DNA from: Lichina pygmaea
Taxonomy: Eukaryota; Ascomycota; Lichinomycetes; Lichinales; Lichinaceae
Direction: 5' to 3'
Assembly: GCA_963422465.1 (NCBI GenBank)
Contig: OY730171.1
Span: 3,348,001-3,412,000 of the forward strand
DNA: 64,000 bases
Every line of letters starts with the position of its first letter. The first letter of the stretch is position 1. The translations under genes and the position numbers were made by a program. Positions 1 through 10,647 of the stretch are shown here, piece by piece. The notes beneath the pieces are model-generated. The model did not search any database. It was given only the letters and a program-made list of their open reading frames with translations, and had not been told where the DNA came from.

Positions 1-521
1 GGTCCTGTTTTCGTTCGGCTCCATGGATACTGCCACCGCTGTTGATGTCTGGCAAAGACGGTGGTGATTTCCGATCAGGAAGCTCGAGGCGGCGAACGTC
101 GGCGCTTGGCCGGGCCTTATAAGGCTGGCAAAAGCAATATCGATACCGTAGGGCTGTCGAGTAGTCGAGCGGCAAGGCTGAACGGGCACCCAGTCAGTCC
201 CTCTGTACGGAAGGTACGTACCCGCGACTTACTGTGCGACTCCACTGAGGCTGTCGAGCTGAAGAGGCAATGCGCGCAATGGTTTCAGTTGACACATTCA
301 TGATGACGTTCTTTGATTGGAGAAGCTCCGCCTCTCCATTGCGGCACCTATAAAACATCTAGCACCTGATTAGACTGTTGATTTACAGGTACGGGTCTGA
401 TCAGCCGTTGGTCTTCTCCTTGCCTTTGCCACAGCCATTCCATCTTTTTCAAGATCCAGCTAATGCCATCTAGCCTGCAAAGACTTTATTCATCGCATCC
501 ACCGTAGGTCCTGGCTTGGGG
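1..521. promoter_or_regulatory. upstream region of DML1
   Basis: No gene is supported here; the short open frame at 61-303 has no recognisable product. A TATA-like ctataaaac lies at about 348-356, roughly 170 bases before the DML1 ATG, and is a reasonable core promoter. The left edge of the window may cut another gene, but I see no sign of one. Confidence 0.4.
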
Positions 522-2285
522 ATGCATGAGATCATCACCCTGCAGCTAGGCCAACGGAGCAACTACGTGGCAACCCACTTCTGGAATGCTCAGGTAGGAG
601 ACTCGGTTTCATGGAGCCAGTTGCGTTCGCATCCGGCGCGCGTATAATGCCGTGGCATGGGCTAGATCGTGCGTCAGGAATCGTATTTCACATACGCCGG
701 CGAAGAGGAATCGATAGTCGACCACGATGTCCACTTTCGAGCCGGGCTCGGCGTCGACGGCGTGGAAACGTTTACGCCGAGGACACTTATCTACGACCTC
801 AAAGGAGGATTTGGATCGCTCAGAAAGTTCAATGCACTGTACGAGATCGACGAAGGCCGCGATCTGCTGCGTGGCTTGTGGTAAGATCGACGTCGATCTG
901 ACATGGCCCGCCCCCTCTTGTGCCTGTGGAGCGCGCCCGACCAGCTCATGAGCTGCGAACACAGGGACGGGCCAAGCTCGATGCAGCAGCAGTCGCCGCT
1001 CGAACGACCGCCGTACCAAATAGACCTGGACCAAGGCCTACCACGACGGCCCCTGACCACGGAGACGGTCAGGTACTGGTCAGACTTCAACCGCGTCTTC
1101 TATCATCCAAAGTCCGTCGTGCAGGTCAACGAATACGAGCTTAACTCAAGCATCATGCCCTTCGAGGACTGGAACGCTGGCGAAGAGCTCTTCAACTCGC
1201 TGAACAAGGAGCACGACCTCCTCGACCGAGACTTCCGATCTTTCGCCGAGGAATGCGATCTCCTTCAGGGGGTGCAGATGCTGACGGGGGTCGACGACGC
1301 CTGGGGAGGGTTTGCAGCCCGTTACCTCGACCACTTACGTGACGAGTTTGGAAAAGCAAGCGTGTGGGTGTGGGCGCTGGAAGATGGGCATAGCACCTCT
1401 GCCGTGAGGATCGACCGCGATCGAGATTCCTGGACGGTCAAGGGCGGTGGCTGACATCTTCACCAGCGCACGCAGACGAAAAAGGGCGCCAACTCTGCAC
1501 GATCCGTACTCGGCATCTCGTCCCAGGCATCGTTGTACGTTCCGATGGTAGATCCACCGGCAACCCTACCAACACACGTGCAGGTGGATTCGAGGTCGGA
1601 GTGGCACACCTCTGCCTTGCTCTCCACGGCAATGGAGACCATGACGTTGCCGAGCCGCTTGAGACCATCGAACCGTTCTCGTGCGACAACGAGTGCAATG
1701 GAAGACATGCTGCGACGCAACGAGAGTCGAAACATTGCCGTCGTCCGGTTGGAGGTCGAAGAGGCCATGGAGAATGGCCTTCACGATGCAAGGACGTCCG
1801 GTCTCCACAACGCACAGTCCGGCTACTTCAGCTTGTATCCAACGAACACAGGTGCGAGAGACGACGGATCGAGCCAGGTCTTTTCAGAGTTGGAGGTACG
1901 CCGTCAGCGTGAGGCGGATGTCCCGTCCGTCGTCACGACCGAGGCTCGAGCGACCCAGGCTCAAAGGTTCGTGGCATCAACGCGAAGCCGTTTGCGCCAT
2001 CACGAGTCGACCAGCCGCAGTTACGCTGCGTGTCTGCCGGTTCCGCTGCTCGACAGCTTCCCAACGATCTGCGGGTCTCGATCAAGAGCATCGAACGGGC
2101 TGGCCGCGCGTGCGTCCCTCGCGATGGAGTCTTCGGTGGCCGGACAGATCTCTCACATGCAGCGCCGCATCGGGAGGATAATTGGGCTCGACGAGCGTGA
2201 GATGCTGCTCGACGGCCTGGGCCACATCGCCGACGCTTATCGAGAGCGGTGGGGCAGCGACGCCGACAGCGGCGACGATCTATGA
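522..2285 (+). CDS. DML1: DML1/misato, tubulin-like mtDNA inheritance protein
   Basis: Four exons give a 521-aa protein: 522-593, 678-880, 932-1403 and 1467-2285. The start [20 protein letters not shown] is the classic N-terminus of misato/DML1. This tubulin/FtsZ-like family is needed for mitochondrial DNA inheritance in yeast and for mitochondrial morphology and spindle function in animals. The block [10 protein letters not shown]...[11 protein letters not shown] follows in exon 2, and [20 protein letters not shown] is in exon 4. Introns 2 and 3 (881-931, 1404-1466) have CTGAC branch sites. The third donor is GTGAGG at 1404, which removes an in-frame stop at 1452. The splice 880/932 gives Cys where the unspliced frame reads Trp, so that junction is slightly uncertain. 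Family and exons are confident; function is by homology. Confidence 0.9.
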
Positions 2286-2520
2286 AGTACGCCGCAGATG
2301 CGGGGAGACGGTGGCCGCACCTTGGGTCGACCTGCCGTACAGTACCTACTACAGGCTCCCTGGGGTGCCCACGACGCAGCATGTCGTACGTACGAGGTAT
2401 GTACTACGTACTGTACTTCCGTACCTTCGTACGGAGTACGTAACGTACATACTACGTACGTTACGTACCGCAATCACGCTCCGTACGGGGTGGGCCATTA
2501 ATTAGTACGAGGACAACGGA
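2286..2520. repeat. GTAC-core palindrome cluster
   Basis: Immediately after the DML1 stop, about 150 bases (2330-2485) consist largely of overlapping gtac/tacgta units with interruptions such as cttc and ggag. The stretch is highly self-complementary and has no convincing reading frame. Similar clusters recur between genes throughout the window. Confidence 0.7.
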
Positions 2521-3522
2521 CAATCCAGAGCCCCAAAGGAGTCGAGGTGCAATCTCGAGCAACGCCAGAAGCAGCAGCTCTTCTGAAGCACAAAGGGCCA
2601 TCCTTGCGGGGCGACGGCCATCAAGCATCGACACGGAGCTCCTTCGGCCAAGCTTCGGAGAGCTTCCCAGCAGCAACGGGTATGAAAAACTCTCACCGCC
2701 AGTCTCGCATACTGTACGGAAGTAAGTACTTTAGTCTATCGAGCGGCTCGGACCGTCTGCAAGGATGCCTGAACGCTGGACGCTGAACGCTGGACGCTGA
2801 GTGGCAGTCCATCCTAGGCCCCATCGGAGCAGCAGTCATGGGTCACTGGCGTCGTACCGAGACCTGCAACGTCATTGAGGATCACGACTCGACGAATGAA
2901 CTTAGGCCAAGCCATAGCTGGAAATTGGATGTCGGCGACCAGACGTCTCCCCAGGCCACAAGTCTGTGGAGTCCGGAGCCCGAATCAGGATGACGCAGGC
3001 CTGCTTTCCGGCGATGGAGAGACGCTTGCAAAGGCCCGACCTCGTTGCACAGGTCGAGCCATGATCGGCAGCTAAGGCATGCGGCCAGCCATGCCGTGCA
3101 TCCTGCCAAGCGCACAGACTTTCTCCCTGCGCCGTCGTGGTCGAGCGATACTGACGTGTCTGGCTCGGGCGGGGAACGACTGCTGGGGCACTTGAGGAGG
3201 CCGGCCCACCCAGTGCGACAGCGACAAGAGGAAGCTCAAGTTCGACGGCGGCAACGGCAGTCCGCTCAGCCGAGCACTCCCGTCACGACACCCGGAAGCA
3301 AGGCCGATTGTTCCGCCGCAAGGGCCAACGCGACCCAACACCTACTGTCCTCCACAGCGCCGCACTTACGGCACCGTGCTGGGACCGGCAGGTGATCGGC
3401 ACGAACTCTGGCGACGCAACACCGTCCTCCAGGCCCTTGCAGGAGGAATCAAGGAGGCCAGGAAGGCCTTTGGTCCGGACAGCCGTCGGACGGCGGACTC
3501 GGTCAGAGTTCATCTCTACTAG
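2500..3522 (+). other. coding-like segments, unresolved gene or relic
   Basis: Two stretches look protein-coding but I cannot join them into one model. The first, about 2500-2721, is Ser-rich and ends at a good donor (gtaagt at 2722). The second, about 3196-3522, reads through a basic and then helical segment (…ELWRRNTVLQALAGGIKEA…) and ends at TAG 3520-3522. Between them, 2790-2990 holds a third open stretch ending in TGA. No family is recognised. It could be a real multi-exon gene or a decayed one; RNA-seq junctions would decide. Confidence 0.25.
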
Positions 3523-4111
3523 GCAGCTCGACATGAAACCGGCAGCACTCAGCAAGCTCATGGGGAAGACGCTGTGGCTGCCCGTTGCGAACGTCGAATC
3601 CATGGCCGGTCTCGCCTAGCCGTCTCATACAGCCGTACTGCGCGGTACGAGGTACCTCGTACAGTGCCTCGTAACGTACCGTATGTAAGTGACAGCAAAC
3701 GCGCATACCGATTCTTTATTTTTGATGCTACTTGTACGAGGAGCCGGCCACTGCTGATTCCCGGCAGGGACGAGTTTTTTTCCTTCGCGGCCGAGGCGGC
3801 CATGGCGGCTTCTTTGCTTTCCCTCTAACAGGGCGTGCACGGGTCACGACGAAGCTGCGCCGTCAGCAGCGTTGGCGAGAGGAGCAGAGAATCGTCCGAG
3901 ACCGTCTCCCGAGATTACAGGCCAGCAGAAATCAGCTGGCGGGTGGGGTTGCGCCCTTGGCATCCGCGCCGCCGAAAGCAATTCTCCATCTACGTTACTG
4001 TACGCTTCCAACGCGGCATCGTCAGGCGTGCTCGGCTCAAAGACTCGGGATCGTCGGCATCACGTGCCGCCTCGGCTTCATGCTCACATACGAGTACTGC
4101 GACGCTCACCC

Positions 4112-4158
4112 GCGCCACGCGCCACGCGCCACGCGCCACGCGCCACGCGCCACGCGCC
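4112..4158. repeat. 7-bp tandem repeat (gccacgc)
   Basis: About six and a half head-to-tail copies of gccacgc. The period is not a multiple of three and the surrounding frames are not supported, so this is a non-coding microsatellite. Confidence 0.85.
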
Positions 4159-5318
4159 GTCGGGCGGCCCTGCCTACAGTACGTATGTACGGTACACGAC
4201 CGTCACTACGAGTACGCTCCTCATCCCACCACCACAACATTCCATAACGCTACGAGGAGTCATCTTTGGTTGCAAGGGCGACTTGCTCCGGGCCCCAGCA
4301 TCGTCTGCAAGTCTTCGTCAACAAAGGCCTGACGGTAGCCTCTGTACAGTGCGGTACGGCAACTTTACGGAGGATCTTCACCTGTTGATCGTTTCCCCTT
4401 CCAGAAGCGCGGCTGCCAGAGAAGCCGCGTCTGACGGACTTGGGCACCTCTTCACACGCGCGACGGGGCTCTCGTCGTCGTTCGTGCTCGCCTGCCCCAA
4501 GGCCTGACTCGGATGAGATAGGGTCTGCAGCTGTACAGATGTACATCCCACATCTACCAATCAAGCGCGCAAACAAACAACCAAGCGGGGGTTGACGCCG
4601 AGGAAGACGGTTCTCTGATCGACAATGATCATTATTTGCTTCGCTGTGCTCGGTCGTTTTGCGCGCACTGGGAAGAGCTTCCTTGTCCGTTGGGAGGACC
4701 AACCACCACCTAATCTCGGTGCCTCATCCGGTTTGTCGAGCTTGACCGACGGCGATTTGGGTTGCGAATCTGCCGCCGGCGGGGGTCATCCGTCTGAGCC
4801 GGGCAAGAACTTCAGGATCTGCGGCTCACCCAAACTCTCGTCGACCCCTGTCCCCTGCCAAGCCTGCCTATCGAAGCTCGGGTCGGCTCTCGTTGGCCCA
4901 CAGGAACAGCATGCCGCGATGGAACGTCAGCCCTTGATTGGCGCTCTTCGGTTCCCTCCCGTTCCCCACAACGGTCATGCGCGGCCAACGGTCTCCTGAG
5001 GCAGGCACGGCAGGCGTCCAGGGCGGAGCGGAGCGGAGGTCCCGGATACATCCAAGGTCGGATCACAATCCCCCTTGGATCCAGACGGCCAAGATGGGCC
5101 GCCAGCCAAGGCGAGATGGAAGAACGGTCCTCTGGCTCTGTCGGGCACGTCTTCCGGTACGAATCGCTCAGGTTGGGTCGTGATGCGGCCGTATCCTGAA
5201 CCACCGGTCTCAACCCCGTAGCGCCGTGGCTACCGCACGTCCCCGGCTTCCTCCCTTCTCAGCACCTAGCACTCGTACGAATGTACGCGACATGATATGA
5301 CGTCTCTCGCAATTTCAC

Positions 5319-5356
5319 CTGGCCGTGCTGGCCGTGCTGGCCGTGCTGGCCGTGCC
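5319..5356. repeat. 9-bp tandem repeat (ctggccgtg)
   Basis: Four perfect copies of ctggccgtg, the last followed by a diverged cctgcc. No supported gene overlaps it. Confidence 0.85.
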
Positions 5357-6291
5357 TGCCGGCCTCTGTTAATGCCGTCGTCAACGTCGACGCGCCATTG
5401 GGCGGCATTTCGTCGTCGAGGTGCCGGGTCACGTTCGGGCTTGGAGGAGGAGGACTGGATACTCGTGGCTACATCAACACGTACGGACCTTCCATACGTA
5501 CTGCAAGTACATTTTTGTATCGGTCCGTACGTCAAGGTTCGCCCGTACGGTACGACTTGTCTTGGTAATTTCGCTCCGCCGGACCAGGGCTGCGTGACAC
5601 GATAACCGATAAACATTGGCCGTGGGCGAACAATGACGGCGGACGTACGTACTGTGCAGTACTAACGTGGAGTTCGGTCGGGTGCGGGGTGGCCACACCG
5701 ACCGGCCGTCGCCGATGATGTCGGAACGTCCTTTTCTCTCGCGACAATTGTGTCTCTGCCACCGTGGACGTGGCCGTCTCATTATTCCTCACGTCGATTT
5801 ATTTATACATACATCGATTGGCTTTGTCACATGAGCGGTGCCTCCGACGCCACCGGCCATGGAGAACGATGGACGGCCATGCCAACCTGCCCGGCGTCGT
5901 GGCCGTCGCTGGCGTTCGCCCACACTACCTCGTACGCTGGACTGAGTCGATATCCCCCCCCGGTGCCCCCCCCTCCCCTCCCCTCCCCTCCGGTCAGTCG
6001 TTGCTTTATAGAGGGCCCACCTCCCCTCCCCGTCCTTGCGCGCCCCTTCCCCTCCTGTCTCTGATCCCCCCTCAACATCGCACAGCAGCAACCGGCCACC
6101 TCACTGTCGTTTAGTGGAACATCGGGCCCATCCCCACCTACGGCAGAAGGTACTCGCTCGCTACGGTACTGCCTGCTCTCACCTATCGTTCTTCGGACAC
6201 AAGACTCTCGTCCGCCCCCTCTCCAGATCGCCCATCTCCCGCCCGCCATCGCTCGCTCCTCTCCGACGGCCGGTCGCTACCGCCAGCCAAG

Positions 6292-8022
6292 ATGCGCTCC
6301 GTCATGAAGCTCCCCGTCGTGGCCGCCTTCGCCGCCGTCGCCGTCGCCGCGGCCGCGGGCTACGACAAGCACGACGAGCACGACGAGCACGACGAGCACG
6401 ACACGCACGTCACGGCGACGGACCACGAGGTGACGACGACGACGATGCACACGACCACGTACATCACCACCTGCCCCGTCACCACCACCAAGACGAAGGA
6501 TGGCCAGACCCTCACCGAGACCTACACCACCGTCTCGACCCTGACGACCGAGATCCCGACCACCATCGTCATCACCCCGACCAAGACCGCGACCGAGCAC
6601 AAGCCCGACACGACCACGAAGGCGGTCGAGACCTCCTACACGACCACGGAGAAGATCGAGACCACCTACGTCACCACCTGCCCCGTCACCACCACCAAGA
6701 CCGAGGACGGTCAGACCTTCACCGAGACCTACACCACCGTCTCGACCCTCGTCTCCCACATCGACTCGACCTTCGTCGTGACGCCGACGGACACGGCCAC
6801 CGTCAAGAAGGTCGGTCGATCTGCGCATCTCCCCCCCCCCCCCCGCGGGCCCGAGCCGTCGGCTGACGAGGCTCTCCCCCTCCCCGCAGCCGGACACGAC
6901 CGAGAAGCAGGAGGAGACGACCTACACGACGACGTACAACACCAAGACCACGTACCTGACCACGGCCCCGGTCACGACGACGCTGTTCAAGGACGGCCAG
7001 ACCATCACCGAGGTCCACACCACCGTCTCGACCGTGACGAGCGACGTCCACGTGACCGACGTCGTGACCCCGACCGTCCATGAGACCGAGCACCTGGTAC
7101 GGTCCCTCTCCTCTCCTCTCGCGTCCCGCTCTCGAAGGCTCGCTGCGTCGGGACGGGCTCCGGCTGACCCTGGCACGACGGACGTCACAGCCCGACGTCA
7201 CGGAGAAGTCCAAGACCACCGAGTACACGACCACGCTCGAGGAGGAGACGACCTACCTGACCACCTACCCGATCACCCGCACCAAGACCGAGGAGGGTTC
7301 GACCGTCCACTTGGTCGAGACGACGACCGAGACGGTCAAGACGTCCAAGCCGACCGTCATCGTCGTGACGCCGACGGTGCACGAGGTCGTCACCGACGAG
7401 GTAGGCTCCCCACGTGCCCGCGAGAGCTCGAAGCGAGGCGACGCCCGCTGACGCCTTTCTCCCCCTCGCGCAGCCGATCACCGTCGTCACCACCGACAAG
7501 GCTTTCACGACCGAGGAGATCGTCCCGACCTCGTACGTCACCGCCTTCCCGGTCACCCTCACCGAGACCAAGGACGGCACGACGGTGCTCGTGACGGCCA
7601 GCACCACCGAGGTCGTCCTCACGAGCTCGCCGACGATGATCACGGTGACGCCGTCGACGACGTTCGTCGCGTACGGACCGACGACGTTCCAGACCACGGA
7701 GACGACGGTGCTGTCGACCAACACGCTCGTCGTCAGCGAGACCGTCTCGTCGGACGGCGACGCGGTCGAGGTCACCGAGGCCGTCACGTTGGAAACCCCG
7801 ATCATGGAGACGACCGTCGTCGTCAGCGACGTGGTCTCGTACTCGTCCGTCGAGGACGCCGTGCCGGCGTCGACCCCGAGCGGCTTCACCAGCGTCGTCT
7901 CGCCCGGCCAAGCCACCGACGACGCGCCGATCCCGGAGTTCACCGGCGCCGCCGCCGCCGTCAACCGACCGGTCGCGGCCGCCTTTGCCGGCGCCGTCGC
8001 TCTCGTCGCCGCTCTCGCCTAA
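6292..8022 (+). CDS. GPI-type cell-wall/adhesin-like protein with Thr-rich repeat modules
   Basis: Four exons (6292-6810, 6890-7096, 7191-7400, 7474-8022) encode 494 aa. Residues 1-22 form a signal peptide (KLPVVAAFAAVAVAAAAG). A short His/Asp/Glu run (DEHDEHDEHD) follows, then Thr/Val-rich modules of about 70 aa. Each is built as TT-x-YxTTxPVTxTxTxDGxT followed by an xxTPTxxE tail; the first two also carry one Cys (TTCPVTTT). The C-terminus has an Ala/Gly-rich hydrophobic tail (AAAFAGAVALVAALA) typical of a GPI signal. Secretion, heavy O-glycosylation and wall anchoring are inferred. All three introns are phase 0 and fall between modules, so exons 2 and 3 are near one-module units (69 and 70 codons). 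Intron 1 has a GTCGGT donor and a C14 tract. No enzymatic domain is seen. Confidence 0.85.
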
Positions 8023-10076
8023 GCTGCTGGGCACGGAGGGGGCGAGCAGACGAGGTGTCTCGTCCGCTCCTTCCTCACGCTCTCGCATGTTTCTTTTTTT
8101 TTTGGTTACGCTGGGGCAAAAGGGGGGGTGGTGGTTTTTTCCTACGTTCGGCCGGCATGTCAAGATCGTGACGATGAAAGTAATTACTGGTAATTCTCAT
8201 CTTGCCCGTCGGCCATTGTTGGAACCTTGGCCGATGGTCTGAGCTAGTCCATAATTTTCAGAACGAAGCCCAAACTTGTGGAAAATTGGGAAGAGTGAAC
8301 ACCGAGACTCTTCGATACGATGCTGCTTGGAACAGGAACATTCATCGTCAGTCTCTTATCCAACAACAGCTTTTGCATTCGAGGAATACTCTAGCGGTTG
8401 TGTCTATGGTGCCTGTGTACTAGAGTATGCAGACGGTGCAGAGCGTACAGAAGTACGGACAATTCCTCAAGTCTACCCCAGTTATGCAGCTCCTTCCCCA
8501 CGTAGTATCCCCCCTCGCCTGGGATGCACCCTCCTCAGCGCCACAACACCACAGCCTTGCGCCACCTATGCCACACCAACAAGGTTTGAGCTGTATACTT
8601 GAAATACGCCCCGTCATCTCTGTGCAAGACAGGAGTTGGACACGCACACGGGGGAGGGGAGAAAAGACGCCACAGAGTGTCAGCGGTCGATCCAGCCTAC
8701 AATAGGCGTAGGGACTCGGGCCGATCCAGCCTACAATAGGCATAGGGGCGACGAGATGGAAACAGGACAACAGCTACGACGGGGGGGCGCGCTCTCTCTC
8801 CTACTAAGGATCTACGGGCAGGACCCTCACAGAAGAACTCTAGAACACCCCCAATTCGACAAGAGCTCCACTAGGCCCCCCCCCCCCCCCCTAGATTCCT
8901 GGAGAATAGAACGATCCTCTTTGAAAAAAGCGAAAAAAAAAAGGCTCTCTCTCTCTTGTGCGTCCCCGTCTCCCTTTTCGGAAAAAAGGTTCCTCCGAGA
9001 ATGCTTTGTCGGCGGCGGCCCTCTGATGACTGGTCACACTGATCTCGACCACAACCCCCCCCCCCCCCCCCCCTTCCACCATGACTCCTGCCATGACTCC
9101 TGCCATGACTCCACTGACTGACTGACTGTTGACTGCCCCCACTGGATCACCCTTACAGTCCAGCCAGCCACAGCCCAGGGTGTTGCATATATCAAGTTTC
9201 TATGTTGAGAGATACTGTCGTACAGCAGCGGCACATATCTCTGCATGGTAGCATGTCAGTACACACCTGTACTGCTCGAGTCTCAATAGATACTTGGACT
9301 TTTGGTGAGATGACATGCTAGAGTCCAGTGCACTGAGCTTGCATCTCCTTGGTGTAAGTGCAAGGTTGGCGCATGACTGTTGTGTCTGGGAGAGTCATGG
9401 CCCAACACAAGACGTGGAGATATAGAGAAGGATTCGTGTAGCTCACCGGGGAAGACTTGAGGAGTTGTCTGGGCAGAAGTAATCACAGTATTGCTCTGTA
9501 GTCAGTACCGTAATAATAAAAAGTCTGGGACTTTGCAATCACTTTCTGGTGACGGACAAGAGACAAGGGATAGGAGCTCTGTCTGCCTGTAGATGTCGGA
9601 GCTAGTTGCCCCGACCGGCCGCTTTTAGTCGATTGGATCCTGACTAGGCAGGCGGGTGCAGCCGCACTTATCTATCTAGTAGCCTCTTTGGCTCGGTTCT
9701 GCTCTAGCCTACCTACAGTACTTTGTACGACTGCGCGCGACACCATCGGTCGGATACATTTCCGTCGTACCGTCAGAGGGAGAGTCTACGGGTACGAGTA
9801 CGGTACGGTACGAGTAACATGGGAGCTGGGACTGGTGGAAGCATGTCGGTAATCACCATGGGTTGGAACATGACGAGCGAGTGATGAGTTGGCCGGTTCA
9901 TTGCACCTGGGACTTTGTGGGTCTGTGTGGAGAGTGCGGGTGTGGATGACTAGAGACGGAAGTGTAACCTGGATCAAAGATAGATGATGGCATCACTTCC
10001 GGAAGTGTCGGGCCACCGGAGAACCGCGGAGCTACTCTCGATGCTGCTGACGCTGTGTACTGTAGTATTGCTTTAC
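8023..10076. other. gene-free region downstream of cell-wall gene
   Basis: No gene is supported. The region holds a T-rich stretch at 8093-8102 (likely 3' UTR/terminator), poly-C runs at 8876-8891 and 9055-9073, and a 12-bp tandem repeat (ccatgactcctg) at about 9079-9115 followed by ctga/ctgactgactg. A segment at about 8684-8750 carries two copies of gatccagcctacaataggc. Confidence 0.5.
8484..8605 (+). repeat. partial copy of the 10077-10604 inverted-repeat element
   Basis: This stretch aligns by eye with the left arm of the element at 10077-10233. Shared landmarks in order are ttatgc, ttcccc, gccacac/gccacaac, cttgcgccac, and a final aaggtttgagctgt followed by tac and cttgaa/ctcgaa. It is a diverged fragment without the partner arm. 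Confidence 0.55.
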
Positions 10077-10604
10077 GGGCAATCCCTGGGGCATAATTAC
10101 CCCCCACTTATGCGATAAGTTCCCCAAAAATACCCCTCTCATACCACCCCCCCGGACCCGCCACACCACACGTGACCCTTGTGCCACTTGCGCCATCGTG
10201 GGAAGGTTTGAGCTGTGTACCTCGAATTTGCCTTGCCGTCGCACTATACGTTACGTACGTATCCTAAGTATCTATTGAGACTCAAGCAGTGGTACGTACT
10301 GATGTATCCTTGTACCTAACACGGGAGAGTGAGGAAGTACGTACCGTACGTATCTTTTATTATGTAATGCCTCACTGTACCACCCCTTGTACCCTTGTAC
10401 CCTCGTACCCTCGCACAGCAGTGGTAACGTGACTACTTATTCTACAGTGTAAAGACAGGGCAAACTTCAGGTACACGGCTTGGAGTGGCGCAGGTGGCGC
10501 AAGGGTCACATCGATGTGGGCGGTCGGGGGGGGGATGTCCCAGGAAGGGGGGTTATTTTTGGGGAACATTATTGCATAAGTGGGGTATGCCCCAGGGATT
10601 GCCC
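10077..10604. mobile_element. MITE-like element with ~155-bp inverted arms
   Basis: The left arm (10077-10233) and right arm (10457-10604) are imperfect reverse complements, roughly 80 % identical by eye. Shared landmarks from the outside in are gggcaatccctggggcat, acttatgc, gttccccaaaaat, gtgaccctt, gcgcca and tgtacct. The roughly 220-bp loop is GTAC-rich and has no coding capacity. This looks like a non-autonomous DNA transposon. I could not find a convincing target duplication, so superfamily is open. Confidence 0.7.
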
Positions 10605-10647
10605 GGCTTGCTTTATTGCGGGAAGACATGCAGCTAAGCTGATGGTA

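Larger units (their letters stand above)
3523..6291. other. gene-free region with small repeats
   Basis: I find no supportable gene. Overlapping open frames on both strands (for example 3872-4507 and the minus strand 4250-4702) are low-complexity and match nothing I know. GTAC-rich patches lie at about 3640-3690 and 5470-5560. C-rich DNA at about 5955-6060 precedes the cell-wall gene and is probably part of its promoter or 5' UTR. Confidence 0.5.

Noticed and set aside
3732-4702. Overlapping open frames of 150-211 codons on both strands
   Set aside because: Low-complexity Arg/Ala/His-rich translations, mutual overlap and a 7-bp tandem repeat inside; no family, no splice-consistent model.
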